Positions 18,787-28,815 of a DNA stretch of 64,000 bases are shown piece by piece. The translations under genes and the position numbers were made by a program. Source of the DNA: Mesorhizobium sp. NBSH29 (GTDB lineage: Bacteria; Pseudomonadota; Alphaproteobacteria; Rhizobiales; Rhizobiaceae); contig NZ_CP045492.1 of assembly GCF_015500055.1 (NCBI RefSeq), positions 754,501 to 818,500 of the forward strand, read 5' to 3'. Every line of letters begins with the position of its first letter. The stretch's first letter is position 1. A model generated the notes under the pieces. It was not told the origin of the DNA. It saw only the letters and a list, made by a program, of their open reading frames with translations, and searched no databases.

Positions 18787-20775
18787 ATGACCCAACGCGA
18801 CCAGCACGACAAGATGGCAAACGCGATCCGCTTCCTTTCCATGGATGCCGTTGAGAAGGCCAATTCCGGTCATCCAGGCCTGCCGATGGGCGCGGCCGAC
18901 ATCGCTACGGTGCTGTATACGCGGTTTTTGAAGTTCGATGCGAAAGCCCCGCATTGGGCCGATCGTGATCGTTTCATCCTTTCCGCCGGCCACGGCTCGA
19001 TGCTGCTCTATTCGCTGCTCTATCTCACCGGCTACGAGGATATCACTCTCGACGAGATCAAAAATTTCCGTCAGCTGGGATCGAAAACTGCCGGCCATCC
19101 TGAATATGGCCACGCTGCCGGCATTGAGACCACCACCGGCCCTCTGGGTCAGGGCCTGGCGAATTCGGTCGGCTTCGCGCTCGCCGAGCGCATCATGAAC
19201 GCCGAGTTCGGCGACGATCTTGTTGATCACCACACATATGTGCTCGCAGGTGACGGCTGCCTAATGGAAGGCATTAGCCAGGAAGCAATTTCGCTGGCCG
19301 GTCATCTAAAACTCTCGAAGCTCATCGTGTTTTGGGATGACAACAACATTTCCATCGACGGCGCAATTTCGCTGGCCGATTCCACCGATCAGGTGGCACG
19401 TTTCAAGGCCTCGGGCTGGAACGCCAGCCATGTCGACGGCCACGACCCGGAGGCGATTGCAGCTGCCATCGAAGCGGCCCAAAAATCCGACCGCCCGACA
19501 ATGATTGCGTGCAAGACCACCATCGGTTTTGGCGCGCCAACCCGGGCCGGCACCAACAAGGCCCACGGTTCACCGCTTGGAGCCGAAGAAATCGCCGGTG
19601 CACGCAAGGCGCTGGGCTGGGACTTTGCGCCGTTTGAAGTTCCCGCCGATATTCTCGACGCATGGCGCGCGGCAGGCAAGCGTGGCGGCCAAGACCGTAG
19701 CGGTTGGGAAAAGCGGCTTGCAGCAGTTGAAGCCGGCATCCGTAGCGAGTTTGAGCGGCGCATGCGCGGCGAACTCCCCGGTGGACTCGATTCAGCAATT
19801 GCCGATTACAAAAAGAAGCTCGCCTCCGACAAGCCAACGGTCGCGACCCGCAAATCAAGCGAAATGGCGCTTGAGGTCATCAATGGCGCGATGCCGGAAA
19901 CCATTGGCGGCTCGGCCGATCTCACCGGCTCCAACAACACCAAAACCAGCCAGACCAAAAACATTACCGCTGACAATTTCGGCGAACGTTACATCCATTA
20001 CGGTATCCGCGAGCACGGTATGGCTGCGGCCATGAACGGCCTGGCACTGCATGGCGGCGTCGTGCCTTACGGTGGCACCTTCATGTGTTTCTCGGACTAT
20101 GCACGTCCAGCCATGCGTCTGGCATCATTGATGGGCATCCGCTCCATCTTCGTCATGACGCATGACTCCATCGGCCTTGGCGAGGATGGCCCGACCCACC
20201 AACCTGTCGAACACATGGCAGCACTTCGCGCTATCCCGAACCACAATGTGTTCCGCCCGGCCGATGCCATGGAAACTGCCGAATGCTGGCAGCTTGCTCT
20301 CCGTTCGGAAAAGACGCCTTCGACCCTCGCCTTGACCCGTCAAAATCTGCCGGCGGTGCGCACCGAAGCCTCTGCAGAAAACCTCTGCGGCTACGGCGCT
20401 TATGAACTGGCAGCCGCCGATGGGGAGGCCGTTGTGACTATCTTCGCGTCGGGGTCAGAAGTAGAAATCGCCCTCGCAGCCCGCGAGCTTCTCCAGAGTC
20501 ACGGCCACGGTACCCGCGTCGTTTCGGTGCCCTGCTTCGAACTGTTCGAGAAGCAACCGGATGACTACCGCCGCAAGATGATCGGTGACTCGTCGGTAAA
20601 AATGGCGATCGAGGCCGGCATTCGACAGGGCTGGGATGCCTTCATCGGTTCCGACGGGCTCTTTGTCGGAATGAACGGTTTCGGTGCGTCCGGCACTATC
20701 GAGCAGCTTTATGCGCATTTCGGCATCACCGCCGAAGATGCAGCAAAGGCTGCCGAGACCAGAATTCACGGCTGA
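18787..20775 (+). CDS. tkt: Transketolase
   Basis: This 662-residue TPP enzyme of the pentose phosphate and Calvin-like cycles moves two-carbon ketol units between sugar phosphates. Visible signatures are [20 protein letters not shown] at the N-terminus (His for TPP), [13 protein letters not shown] (TPP motif), and GPTHQPVEH in the Pyr domain. ATG 18787 gives the standard N-terminus [16 protein letters not shown]; the longer ORF upstream is not conserved in character. It heads the tkt-gap-pgk series of central carbon genes. Confidence 0.96.
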   Translation: MTQRDQHDKMANAIRFLSMDAVEKANSGHPGLPMGAADIATVLYTRFLKFDAKAPHWADRDRFILSAGHGSMLLYSLLYLTGYEDITLDEIKNFRQLGSKTAGHPEYGHAAGIETTTGPLGQGLANSVGFALAERIMNAEFGDDLVDHHTYVLAGDGCLMEGISQEAISLAGHLKLSKLIVFWDDNNISIDGAISLADSTDQVARFKASGWNASHVDGHDPEAIAAAIEAAQKSDRPTMIACKTTIGFGAPTRAGTNKAHGSPLGAEEIAGARKALGWDFAPFEVPADILDAWRAAGKRGGQDRSGWEKRLAAVEAGIRSEFERRMRGELPGGLDSAIADYKKKLASDKPTVATRKSSEMALEVINGAMPETIGGSADLTGSNNTKTSQTKNITADNFGERYIHYGIREHGMAAAMNGLALHGGVVPYGGTFMCFSDYARPAMRLASLMGIRSIFVMTHDSIGLGEDGPTHQPVEHMAALRAIPNHNVFRPADAMETAECWQLALRSEKTPSTLALTRQNLPAVRTEASAENLCGYGAYELAAADGEAVVTIFASGSEVEIALAARELLQSHGHGTRVVSVPCFELFEKQPDDYRRKMIGDSSVKMAIEAGIRQGWDAFIGSDGLFVGMNGFGASGTIEQLYAHFGITAEDAAKAAETRIHG

Positions 20776-20803
20776 GCGCCGGACGTCTGGACCCATCAAA
20801 TAT

Positions 20804-20837
20804 CGTTGCTTCGGCTGGATTGTTGGCTGAAGCAACG
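20804..20837 (+). promoter_or_regulatory. Stable hairpin between tkt and gap
   Basis: CGTTGCTTCGGC (20804-20815) pairs with GCTGAAGCAACG (20826-20837) through 11 Watson-Crick pairs and one G-U, around a 10-nt loop. No T tract follows, so it is more likely an mRNA processing/stability element or a weak attenuator than a terminator. Confidence 0.5.
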
Positions 20838-20929
20838 GTATGAACCGTGCTTCCCGGCTCGCACATGCTGCAGCCGGGCTCAGAACAATTCTCGTCCTAC
20901 CGCGCACCCTTGCCTCCAGGAGACCAACC

Positions 20930-21940
20930 ATGACAGTCAGAGTTGCCATCAACGGATTTGGCCGTATCGGCCGCAACATCGTGCGCGCGATTTATGAATC
21001 GGGGCGCAAGGATATCGACATCGTCGCCGTCAATGACCTGGGCCCGGTCGAGACTAACGCACATTTACTGCGTTTCGACAGCGTGCATGGCCGCTTCCCG
21101 CATGAAGTCACCGTCGACGGTGACTCCATCTCGATTGGCAAGGAAAAGTTCAGGGTCACCGCGATCAAGGATCCGTCGCAACTGCCATGGAAAGAGCTCG
21201 GCGTCGACATCGCGATGGAATGTACCGGTATCTTTACAGCGCGTGACAAGGCTGCAGCCCACCTGACAGCCGGCGCCAAGCGCGTCCTGATCTCGGCACC
21301 TGGCGACGGCGCTGACCTGACGGTGGTCTACGGCATCAACCACGACCAGATCACGAAGGACCACCTTGTGGTCTCCAACGCGTCCTGCACCACCAACTGC
21401 CTTGCACCGCTGGCAATGGTGCTCAACGAGACCGTCGGCATCGAAAAGGGTATGATGACGACGATCCATTCTTATACAGGCGACCAGCCAACCCTCGACA
21501 CCATGCATAAGGATCTGTATCGCGGCCGCGCGGCCGCGCTTTCGCAGATCCCGACCTCGACGGGTGCCGCCAAGGCCATCGGCCTCGTCCTGCCTGAGCT
21601 GAAGGGCAAGCTCGACGGCATTTCGATCCGCGTACCGACGCCGAACGTCTCGCTGGTGGATTTCAAATTCATCGCCAAGCGCGCTACAACGGTCGAAGAG
21701 ATCAACAATGCTGTTATCGCTGCCTCCAAGGGCAAGCTCAAGAACGTGCTTGCGGTGACAATGCACCCGAACGTTTCTATCGACTTCAACCATGATCCGG
21801 CGTCGTCCACGGTGGCGCTCGACCAGACCAAGGTCATGGACGGCAATTTCGTCTCGGTGCTGTCGTGGTATGATAATGAATGGGGCTTTTCCAACCGCAT
21901 GGGCGACACGGCGGTCGCCTTCGGAAAAACCATCGCCTGA
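20930..21940 (+). CDS. gap: Glyceraldehyde-3-phosphate dehydrogenase, type I
   Basis: The protein has 336 residues and interconverts glyceraldehyde-3-phosphate and 1,3-bisphosphoglycerate with NAD(P). The Rossmann start is [10 protein letters not shown] (residues 7-16), the catalytic Cys153 is in ASCTTNC, and His180 is in [12 protein letters not shown] 20930 follows CAGGAG at about 20918-20923. It lies between tkt and pgk and ends with an intrinsic terminator. It would take up any triose phosphate made by the island pathway downstream. Confidence 0.97.
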   Translation: MTVRVAINGFGRIGRNIVRAIYESGRKDIDIVAVNDLGPVETNAHLLRFDSVHGRFPHEVTVDGDSISIGKEKFRVTAIKDPSQLPWKELGVDIAMECTGIFTARDKAAAHLTAGAKRVLISAPGDGADLTVVYGINHDQITKDHLVVSNASCTTNCLAPLAMVLNETVGIEKGMMTTIHSYTGDQPTLDTMHKDLYRGRAAALSQIPTSTGAAKAIGLVLPELKGKLDGISIRVPTPNVSLVDFKFIAKRATTVEEINNAVIAASKGKLKNVLAVTMHPNVSIDFNHDPASSTVALDQTKVMDGNFVSVLSWYDNEWGFSNRMGDTAVAFGKTIA

Positions 21941-21963
21941 GCCTGCTAAAGTATATTTTTTTC

Positions 21964-21990
21964 AAAACGCCCGGCATGCCGGGCGTTTTT
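21964..21990 (+). terminator. Intrinsic terminator after gap
   Basis: AAAACGCCCGGC (21964-21975) is complementary to GCCGGGCGTTTT (21978-21989) and a T run follows, giving a strong rho-independent signal. Confidence 0.9.
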
Positions 21991-22112
21991 CGTTTAGGCT
22001 TGTGCCAAATAATTTTAATGCTGAAGCCGTAACAGGATCAAATACTTGCTGCGGCCTTGTCTTCGCCGCACTCTGCGGCGACGCAGGAAATCACCAGGGA
22101 AAACACGCGCGC

Positions 22113-23984
22113 ATGGATCAGACGATATACCTCGTAACGCTCGTGTCGACGGCCCTTGTGCTGGCGGCGGCGTTTTCGAGCCTTATCGCCTTCCGTTTCG
22201 GCGCCCCACTGTTGCTGCTCTTCCTTGCCATTGGTCTCATAACCGGCGTGGACGGCCTTGGCATCCGCTTCGACAACGCGTCGCTCGCCTACTTCATCGG
22301 TTCTCTGGCGTTGGCGATTATTCTCTTTGATTCAGGTTTTGGCACTCCACTGACCGCCATGCGTCAGGCAGGTCTTCCGGCCCTGTCGCTCGCCACGATC
22401 GGCGTCGCGCTCACCACGCTGATTTTCGGTGCTGCCACCTTCTACCTGACTGAGCTTAGCTGGCTGGAATCTTTTCTGCTGGGCGCAGCCGTTGCGTCAA
22501 CGGATGCAGCGGCGGTGTTTTTCCTGTTGCGCGCGGGCAATTTGTCGCTCCGCGACCGCGTGCGCTCAACACTCGAAATCGAATCCGGCACCAACGATCC
22601 CATCGCCATCTTCCTCACTATAACTTTGGTGGAAGTGATTTCCCTCGGTGCGGATCCGCAAGCCCAGGTCCTGCTCACTGACCTCATCGTCGGCTTCATA
22701 AAGAACATGGGGCTTGGGGCGCTTGCCGGCGTACTGGGCGGAATGGCTATCGTGCGCCTGGTCGACAAACTCAATCTCGACAGCGGTCTTTTGCCGATTT
22801 TTGTGCTCACTCTTTCGCTGCTGGTCTTTGCCGGTGCCGGCACGATCGGAGGCTCAGGATTTCTCGCCGTTTATGTTGCCGGTCTGGTTGCCGGCAATTC
22901 CCAAATTCGAGCAACCAATATTCTTAAGCGTTTTCAAGACGGTATGTCCTGGCTGGCGCAGATTATCATGTTCCTGGTGCTCGGCCTGTTTGCGACGCCT
23001 TCACAATTCCCCGCGATCCTGCTGCCTGCAGTGGCACTTGGCTTGTTTCTGATTTTCATCGCGCGACCGCTCGCCGTATCGCTTTGCCTTTTGCCCTTTC
23101 GTTTCGGCCGCGCGGAGACGGCCTTCGTCTCGTGGGTGGGTCTGCGCGGCGCTGTGTCCATCCTGCTGGCGTTGACACCATTGATTGGCGGGCTGGCGCA
23201 TGGTGGCCAGATTTTTAATATCGCCTTCATCGTGGTTCTGGTTTCGCTTGTCGTGCAAGGTTGGACAATCGGCCCAATAGCACGGCGGCTTAAGCTGATC
23301 GTACCGGCGCGGCTTGGCCCGCTCGACAAGGTTGAGCTTGAACTGCCGGGTTCAGCCCACCATGAGCTTCTGGCATACACCGTGGCTGCCGGCAGCCCGG
23401 TGGCGCGCGGGCAGCGCATTCCCCGCTGGGCAAGGCCTTCGCTGGTTGTGCGCGACGGGCGCTCCATGCGGTTTCAGGATGCTGGGCGCATTGCTGCTGG
23501 CGACCACGTCTACATCTTCGTGCCCGACCGCTACCCGCGTTTGCTCGATCGTCTGTTTGCCAGCCGGACCGAAGTTGACCCGGAAGACGAGGATTTCTTT
23601 GGCGCATTTGCCGTCGATCCCAACCGCCCCGCCACCGAACTGGAGGCCGCATACGGCATCGGGCTGACCGATGCAGAGCAGACAATGACGGTTGCCGCCC
23701 TGCTCAACGAGCGGTTTGGCGGTCGTGCCGAATATGCCGACCGGGTCATGGTCGGGCCGATCGAGCTGATCGTGCGCGATGTCGACGAGAAAGGCCGGAT
23801 CATCTCGGTCGGACTGTCGACCGAGCCCCTTGCGATCCAGCCTACTGTGCCCGTATTCCTCAGCATCGCCGAAATTGGCGACCGAGCCCGTATTTTCTGG
23901 GTCAATTACCGAGCCAAAAAGCGCGCCCAACGCATCGTGGCGCAAGCCCGCAAAGCCGAAGAAGCAGCCACCTCTGATGGATAG
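22113..23984 (+). CDS. CPA1 family potassium/proton antiporter, NhaP2/CvrA-like
   Basis: The protein has 623 residues. About 12-13 hydrophobic segments occupy residues 5-390, including the ion-pathway motif SGTNDP and SVLRGA-like WVGLRGAVSILLA. A cytoplasmic TrkA-C-like domain (about 400-475, VAAGSPVARGQRIPRW) and a CorC/HlyC-like C-terminal domain (about 500-580) follow. The architecture matches KefF-independent K+/H+ antiporters of the NhaP2 type that expel K+ at low pH. ATG 22113 is chosen; upstream in-frame sequence overlaps the gap gene. Confidence 0.9.
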   Translation: MDQTIYLVTLVSTALVLAAAFSSLIAFRFGAPLLLLFLAIGLITGVDGLGIRFDNASLAYFIGSLALAIILFDSGFGTPLTAMRQAGLPALSLATIGVALTTLIFGAATFYLTELSWLESFLLGAAVASTDAAAVFFLLRAGNLSLRDRVRSTLEIESGTNDPIAIFLTITLVEVISLGADPQAQVLLTDLIVGFIKNMGLGALAGVLGGMAIVRLVDKLNLDSGLLPIFVLTLSLLVFAGAGTIGGSGFLAVYVAGLVAGNSQIRATNILKRFQDGMSWLAQIIMFLVLGLFATPSQFPAILLPAVALGLFLIFIARPLAVSLCLLPFRFGRAETAFVSWVGLRGAVSILLALTPLIGGLAHGGQIFNIAFIVVLVSLVVQGWTIGPIARRLKLIVPARLGPLDKVELELPGSAHHELLAYTVAAGSPVARGQRIPRWARPSLVVRDGRSMRFQDAGRIAAGDHVYIFVPDRYPRLLDRLFASRTEVDPEDEDFFGAFAVDPNRPATELEAAYGIGLTDAEQTMTVAALLNERFGGRAEYADRVMVGPIELIVRDVDEKGRIISVGLSTEPLAIQPTVPVFLSIAEIGDRARIFWVNYRAKKRAQRIVAQARKAEEAATSDG

Positions 23985-24232
23985 ATCTTCGTGACGTGGA
24001 CCATTTGCGCCGGTTTTCCTCGAGGCACCTCAATGGCTTGACGAACAAGGCGCCGATAACGACGGACAATCAATCCACAAAGCGGAGCACAGCGAGCATT
24101 TGCTCCGGGTTTGGCGCCAGAACGGGCCGTTGCGCCCCGTAAAATGCTCCGTCCACGAAATGCCCGCATCACCCTTGCATCCAGTCCTGCGCGCGATATG
24201 GTCCGCCGACTTTATTGAGGAGAAATTTCGCG

Positions 24233-25429
24233 ATGGCCAGCTTCAAGACGCTCGACATGATTGGTGATGTGACAGGCAAGCGCGTGCTCGTTCGGGTCGA
24301 TCTCAACGTGCCCATGTCGGACGGCAAGGTGAGCGATGCCACCCGCATCGAACGCATTTTGCCGACCCTTACCGAGCTTTCACAAAAGGGTGCCAAAGTT
24401 ATTCTGCTTGCGCATTTTGGCCGTCCCAAAAATGGACCCGATGCGTCCCTTTCACTCCGGCCGGTTGCTGAGGTGACTGCTGCCATGTTGAACCAGCCTG
24501 TCGGCTTTGCTGCCGACTGCGTGGGGGCAGAGGCCGCTTCGACGATCAACGCCATGGCGAATGGCGATATTGTTCTGCTCGAGAACACACGTTTCCACGC
24601 GGGTGATGAAAACAACGATCCTGAATTCGCCAAGGCGCTTGCCGCCAATGGCGATATCTTCATCAATGATGCGTTCTCGGCTGCCCACCGCGCCCATGCC
24701 TCGACCGAAGGATTGGCCCATCTTCTCCCGGCCTTTGCCGGGCGCACCATGCAGGCCGAACTTGAAGCGCTGGAAAAAGGTCTCGGCAAGCCCGCCAAGC
24801 CGGTTCTGGCGATTGTTGGTGGTGCCAAAGTTTCCACCAAGATCGATCTCCTGATGAACCTGGTGAAGAAGGTCGATGCGCTGGTCATTGGTGGCGGCAT
24901 GGCCAACACGTTTCTGGCCGCGCGGGGAACCAGCGTCGGCAAGTCGCTGTGCGAGCATGACCTGGCCGGCACCGCCAAGCTGATCATGATCGAGGCGGCC
25001 ACCGCCGGCTGCGCCATCATCCTGCCGGTCGATGGTGTCATCGCCCGCGAGTTCAAGGCCGGCGCTGCCAGTGAAGTCGTTGGCATCGAACATGTGCCCG
25101 ACGATGCGATGATCCTCGACGCCGGCCCCAAAACCATCGAAGCCATCAACGCCTGGATCGACCGTGCCGCGACGCTGGTCTGGAACGGCCCGCTCGGCGC
25201 CTTCGAGATCGAACCCTTCGACCGCGCAACCGTTGCGGCGGCAAAACACGCCGCCGCACAAACACGCGCCGGCGCTCTGGTCTCTGTCGCCGGTGGCGGC
25301 GACACGGTCGCCGCCCTCAACCATGCCGGCGCTGCCGACGATTTCACCTATGTCTCGACCGCTGGCGGTGCGTTTCTCGAATGGATGGAAGGCAAGCCGC
25401 TGCCGGGAGTGGATGTGCTGAAGGGGTGA
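24233..25429 (+). CDS. pgk: Phosphoglycerate kinase
   Basis: This 398-residue monomeric enzyme makes ATP from 1,3-bisphosphoglycerate. The signatures are [13 protein letters not shown] (residues 15-27), [19 protein letters not shown] and the C-terminal ATP loop GGGDTVAAL. The Shine-Dalgarno GAGGAGAAA stands at 24217-24225 before ATG 24233. As I recall rhizobial genomes, fba lies next or nearly next; here fba is displaced about 14 kb downstream by the catabolic island. Very long minus-strand ORFs over this gene are codon-bias shadows. Confidence 0.97.
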   Translation: MASFKTLDMIGDVTGKRVLVRVDLNVPMSDGKVSDATRIERILPTLTELSQKGAKVILLAHFGRPKNGPDASLSLRPVAEVTAAMLNQPVGFAADCVGAEAASTINAMANGDIVLLENTRFHAGDENNDPEFAKALAANGDIFINDAFSAAHRAHASTEGLAHLLPAFAGRTMQAELEALEKGLGKPAKPVLAIVGGAKVSTKIDLLMNLVKKVDALVIGGGMANTFLAARGTSVGKSLCEHDLAGTAKLIMIEAATAGCAIILPVDGVIAREFKAGAASEVVGIEHVPDDAMILDAGPKTIEAINAWIDRAATLVWNGPLGAFEIEPFDRATVAAAKHAAAQTRAGALVSVAGGGDTVAALNHAGAADDFTYVSTAGGAFLEWMEGKPLPGVDVLKG

Positions 25430-25455
25430 GGCGTTCGAGATAAGAACGCCTTGTT
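25429..25455 (+). terminator. Probable terminator after pgk
   Basis: AGGCGTTC (25429-25436) pairs perfectly with GAACGCCT (25444-25451) around a 7-nt loop, followed by a short T-rich TTGTT. It overlaps the last base of pgk, so termination may be partial. Confidence 0.5.
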
Positions 25456-25477
25456 CCATCGCATCAATGCGGCTATA

Positions 25478-25492
25478 TGACTACTGTAGTCA
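25478..25492. promoter_or_regulatory. Palindromic operator of the toxin-antitoxin operon
   Basis: TGACTAC-T-GTAGTCA is a perfect 7-bp inverted repeat around one base, 15 bp upstream of the antitoxin start. It overlaps where a promoter must lie. Type II antitoxins autoregulate by binding such repeats, so this is the expected operator by position and symmetry. Confidence 0.6.
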
Positions 25493-25507
25493 CATTGGAG
25501 TTGGCAG

Positions 25508-25750
25508 ATGCGGGAAATTCAACTCAAGGACGCCAAGGCGACACTTTCAGCTGTGATCGATCAGGCCGTGAACGGCAATCCGGCGATCATCACCCGACAC
25601 GGCAGGAAGGAAGCAGTGGTTCTTTCCTTCGACGAGTTTGAAAAGCTGTCCCGCGTTCCAAGCTTTGGACGCTTGCTGACGCTATTTCCAGGCGATGAAA
25701 GTGATATCCAGGCGCTGGCAAACAAACCAGGCCGTGCTGTCGATCTCTGA
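25508..25750 (+). CDS. Phd/YefM-family antitoxin
   Basis: This 80-residue protein has an N-terminal MREIQLKDAKATLSAVIDQA and TRHGRKEAVVLSFDEFEKL, the Phd/YefM DNA-binding fold. A short C-terminal toxin-neutralising tail (to GRAVDL) follows. GGAG at 25497-25500 is the ribosome site. The stop overlaps the toxin start (TGATG at 25748-25752), the usual coupling for such pairs. It probably represses its own promoter through the palindrome at 25478. Confidence 0.92.
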   Translation: MREIQLKDAKATLSAVIDQAVNGNPAIITRHGRKEAVVLSFDEFEKLSRVPSFGRLLTLFPGDESDIQALANKPGRAVDL

Positions 25751-26184
25751 TGTTTCTGGTCGATACGAATGTCATCTCGGCGCTGGCTCCCTCCAAGCGG
25801 CGGAATTTTGAGCCGCTGGTCGACTGGTTCGATAAAGCCAGTCCGCAGCTCTTTCTGTCGGTCATCACCGCTGCGGAAGTCAAAGCCGGTATCGCGAAGG
25901 CCGAGCGCGAAGGTGCCTTGACCAAGGCACGGGCGCTTGGAGAATGGTGGGAGAGCATAGAATTCCTCTATGCAACGAAACTTCTGCCATTCGACTTGGA
26001 GTGCGCCCATGCTGCCGGCCGGATTCTTGATGTCGCACGCGCTCACCAGCCGGGGTTCGAAGACATTGCGATAGCAGCTACGGCTCAGGTCCATGGATTG
26101 AGCGTTCTGACCCGCAATCTCAGGCATTTCGAACCTCTGGGTGTTCGCACGCTAGACCCCTTCGTGACACTGCCGGAACTATAG
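25750..26184 (+). CDS. VapC-like PIN-domain ribonuclease toxin
   Basis: The protein has 144 residues. The PIN active-site acids are visible as Asp5 (LVDTNVIS), Glu43 (TAAEVKAG) and Asp105 (GFEDIAIAA), with the TRNLRHFE motif near the end. VapC toxins cleave tRNA or rRNA when the labile antitoxin is lost. The pairing with a Phd/YefM-type rather than AbrB-type antitoxin is common in alphaproteobacteria (FitB-like). The module sits exactly at the left edge of the island. All catalytic residues are intact. Confidence 0.92.
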   Translation: MFLVDTNVISALAPSKRRNFEPLVDWFDKASPQLFLSVITAAEVKAGIAKAEREGALTKARALGEWWESIEFLYATKLLPFDLECAHAAGRILDVARAHQPGFEDIAIAATAQVHGLSVLTRNLRHFEPLGVRTLDPFVTLPEL

Positions 26185-26381
26185 ATTGCAAGGGGCTTGC
26201 GTGCCTGTAATCCGCTCACCTTCGTGAAATGACGCGCAACCATGCGATGCGCTTTGGTCCAGTGATGCCCCAACGGACTTGACCCGTACGCTGGTGCGGC
26301 GTTCGGCTTGCGCTTTATCGCGCCTCCTCCGGCTTGCCGGCCACCATCACCCCATCCCTTAACCACTCACCCCACATATTT

Positions 26382-26422
26382 TGAACATTCGACTTGATTG
26401 CAAGACACATGTTCATTATTCA
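26382..26422 (+). promoter_or_regulatory. Putative promoter/operator of the drl-E1-E2 operon
   Basis: TGAACAT (26382-26388) and ATGTTCA (26409-26415) form a perfect inverted repeat 20 bp apart. They bracket a -35-like TTGATT (26394-26399), with a -10-like TATTCA at 26417-26422 (17-bp spacing). The ATGTTC hexamer abuts the -10 just as it does before gutM (32633-32638). This suggests one regulator, probably the SorC-type protein at 38349, controls both; that link is inference. Confidence 0.42.
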
Positions 26423-26457
26423 TGGGACTGCGCGAAGTCACTCGGGAGGAATGAAGA

Positions 26458-27783
26458 TTGACCATCAACGTCGCACCAACCGGACTTGCGCGCGATCTTC
26501 TGGCGCGCGCTGAGACTGGCAAACCGATCCGCATCGGGCTGATTGGCTCTGGCGAGATGGGAACCGACATTGTTACGCGCGTCGCCCATATGTCCGGCAT
26601 CGAGATCGGCGCTATCAGCGAACTGAATATTCCCAATGCCCACAAGGCTGTGGACATTGCATTCCGCGAGGAAGGCCATTCGCGCGAGGCCACCAATGCC
26701 AGCGCCATGACAGCCGCGATGGAAGCCGGCAAAATAGCCGTCACCAATGATGCCAGCCTGATCATCGAAAACGATCTGATCGACGTCGTGATTGATGCCA
26801 CCGGCGTGCCATCTGTGGGCGCCGAGATCGGCCTGCGCGCCATGGAGCACGGCAAGCATCTGGTGATGATGAATGTTGAGGCCGACGTCACCATCGGCGC
26901 TTACTTGAAAAGCGAGGCCGACCGGCTGGGCGTCACCTATTCGCTGGGTGCCGGCGACGAGCCATCTTCCTGCATGGAACTGATCGAGTTTGTCTCGGCT
27001 ATGGGCCATCCGATTGTGGCCGCTGGCAAGGGCAAGAACAACCCGCTCAACATCGACGCCATCCCGCCTGAATATGAAGAAGAAGCCGCGCGCCGCCATA
27101 TGAATGTGCGGATGCTGGTGGAATTTGTCGACGGTTCCAAGACCATGGTCGAGATGGCGGCTATCGCCAACGCGACCGGGCTGGTGCCCGACAAGCCAGG
27201 CATGCATGGTCCAGCTGCAACGCTGGCCGACCTGTCCAAAGTGCTGGTGCCGGAAAAAGACGGCGGCGTCCTCTCAAGGGTCGGCGTTGTTGACTATTCG
27301 ATTGGCAAGGGCGTTGCGCCGGGCGTGTTTGTCATCGCCGACATGTCGCATCCACGCATTTCCGAGCGGATGGAAGATCTGAAGATGGGCAAGGGTCCTT
27401 ACTTCACCTTCCACCGGCCTTACCATCTGACCTCGCTGGAAGTGCCGCTGACCTGCGCCCGCGTGGTGCTCTACGGCAAGGCCGACATGGTGCCGCTGGC
27501 AAAGCCGGTGGCAGAAGTGTGCGCCGTTGCCAAGAAGGACATGAAGCCCGGCGAAAAGCTCGATGCCATCGGCGAATATTGCTACCGCGCCTGGATCATG
27601 ACGGCGCCTGAGGCGCGCGCCGCCAAGGCCGTGCCCTGCGGGCTGTTGCAGGGTGGCTCGGTCACCGCGCCGATCCGCAAGGGCGAGCTGATCACTTATG
27701 CCAATGCGACGCCTGCTGCGGGATCGAAGATTGCCGAACTGCGCGCCCGGCAAGACAAGCTCGTCTATGGCGCAGGAGCATGA
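26458..27783 (+). CDS. DXR-like (DRL/COG4091) NAD(P)-dependent oxidoreductase with SAF domain
   Basis: The protein has 441 residues. The N-terminal Rossmann fold has IRIGLIGSGEMG (residues 24-35), the middle is homoserine-dehydrogenase-like (DATGVPSVGAEIG, MMNVEADVTIG), and a C-terminal SAF domain occupies about 355-425. This is the COG4091 group that includes Brucella DRL, an enzyme shown to convert DXP to MEP although unrelated to classical DXR. The start is TTG 26458 with GGAGGA at 26445-26450. The ATG at 26451 is out of frame and stops after 20 codons. It is followed immediately by TPP-dependent E1 genes, so a catabolic role on a polyol or sugar phosphate is inferred. Exact substrate is unknown. 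Confidence 0.8.
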   Translation: MTINVAPTGLARDLLARAETGKPIRIGLIGSGEMGTDIVTRVAHMSGIEIGAISELNIPNAHKAVDIAFREEGHSREATNASAMTAAMEAGKIAVTNDASLIIENDLIDVVIDATGVPSVGAEIGLRAMEHGKHLVMMNVEADVTIGAYLKSEADRLGVTYSLGAGDEPSSCMELIEFVSAMGHPIVAAGKGKNNPLNIDAIPPEYEEEAARRHMNVRMLVEFVDGSKTMVEMAAIANATGLVPDKPGMHGPAATLADLSKVLVPEKDGGVLSRVGVVDYSIGKGVAPGVFVIADMSHPRISERMEDLKMGKGPYFTFHRPYHLTSLEVPLTCARVVLYGKADMVPLAKPVAEVCAVAKKDMKPGEKLDAIGEYCYRAWIMTAPEARAAKAVPCGLLQGGSVTAPIRKGELITYANATPAAGSKIAELRARQDKLVYGAGA

Positions 27784-27785
27784 CC

Positions 27786-28814
27786 ATGGCGACCGCACGC
27801 AAGGCCGAAGCACCCGACACCACCAACCTGCCCTTCGCCTTCCGGCAGTATGATGCCGGCCAGTTGAAGGAAGTGCTGCGCAAGATGTACCTGATCCGCC
27901 GCTTCGAGGAAGGCGCGGAGGATTGCTACACGCGCGGTCTGATCCACGGCACGATGCATCTTTCCATCGGACAGGAAGCCAGTGCCATGGGCATCTGCAT
28001 GCCGCTGGCCGAAGACGACCAGATCACCTCGACCCATCGCGGCCACGGCCACTGCATTGCCAAGGGCGCGGAAGTGAAGCGCATGTTTGCAGAATTCTTT
28101 GGCAAGACCACAGGCTATTGCAAGGGTCGCGGCGGCTCGATGCATATTGCCGATGTGGCCAAAGGCAATCTCGGTGCCAATGGCATCGTGGCCGGCGGCA
28201 TCCCGATTGCGGTGGGCGCTGCCCTGTCCTCCAAGATGATGAAGACCGGCAAGGTTGTCGTCTCCTTCTTCGGCGACGGTGCCAACAATGAAGGCGCATT
28301 CCACGAAGCGTTGAACATGGCGTCGATCTGGAAACTGCCGGTCATCTTTGTATGCGAAAACAACGGCTATGGCATGTCGACCTCGACCGAGCGCTCGACA
28401 GCCGTAAAGAACATCGCCGACCGCGCCGCCGGCTATTCGATGCCGGGCGTGATTGTCGATGGCAACAATTTCTCCGAAGTGGCGGAAGCCTCTCATGCGG
28501 CGATAGAGCGGGCGCGCGCCGGCGAAGGCCCGACCCTGATCGAGAGCAAGACCTACCGCTACCGGGGCCACTCCAAGAGTGACCGCAACCGCTATCGCAC
28601 CAAGGAAGAGATCGAAGACTGGATGACCAACCGCGATCCGATCACCCTGTTTGAGCAGGAACTGCGTGAATTCGGCATCATCGACGACAGTGGCATCGAG
28701 GCTATCCGCGAGAGCGTGGCACAGGAGATTGCCGCAGGCATCGACTTTGCCAAGGAAAGCCCGATGCCGGAAATCGCCAACCTGACCGACTATGTCTACA
28801 CGGAGCATGCCTGA
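27786..28814 (+). CDS. 2-oxo acid/acetoin dehydrogenase E1 component, alpha subunit
   Basis: This 342-residue TPP-binding subunit has [15 protein letters not shown] (TPP/Mg motif from residue 163), ENNGYGMST, and the substrate-channel region [20 protein letters not shown]. That region resembles acetoin dehydrogenase AcoA as much as pyruvate dehydrogenase. AGGAG at 27773-27777 favours ATG 27786 over ATG 27780, which overlaps the drl stop. In the acetoin enzyme this subunit cleaves an acyloin and passes the acyl group to lipoyl E2. Its place behind a DRL-like enzyme suggests a ketol-phosphate substrate, which is inference. Confidence 0.9.
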   Translation: MATARKAEAPDTTNLPFAFRQYDAGQLKEVLRKMYLIRRFEEGAEDCYTRGLIHGTMHLSIGQEASAMGICMPLAEDDQITSTHRGHGHCIAKGAEVKRMFAEFFGKTTGYCKGRGGSMHIADVAKGNLGANGIVAGGIPIAVGAALSSKMMKTGKVVVSFFGDGANNEGAFHEALNMASIWKLPVIFVCENNGYGMSTSTERSTAVKNIADRAAGYSMPGVIVDGNNFSEVAEASHAAIERARAGEGPTLIESKTYRYRGHSKSDRNRYRTKEEIEDWMTNRDPITLFEQELREFGIIDDSGIEAIRESVAQEIAAGIDFAKESPMPEIANLTDYVYTEHA

Positions 28815-28815
28815 T

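Noticed and set aside
24169-25459. Very long minus-strand ORFs (392 and 335 codons) opposite pgk
   Set aside because: pgk on the plus strand has all family motifs; the minus frames are rich in Ser, Ala and Arg, with no recognisable domain, as expected from high-GC codon bias.
26451-26513. ATG at 26451 directly behind GGAGGA as start of the DRL-like gene
   Set aside because: It is out of frame and stops after 20 codons; TTG 26458 is in frame at a proper distance from the same Shine-Dalgarno.
27765-28808. 347-codon minus-strand ORF opposite the E1alpha gene
   Set aside because: The plus frame carries the TPP motif and continues an operon. The minus frame is His/Gly-rich with no motif and is a shadow.
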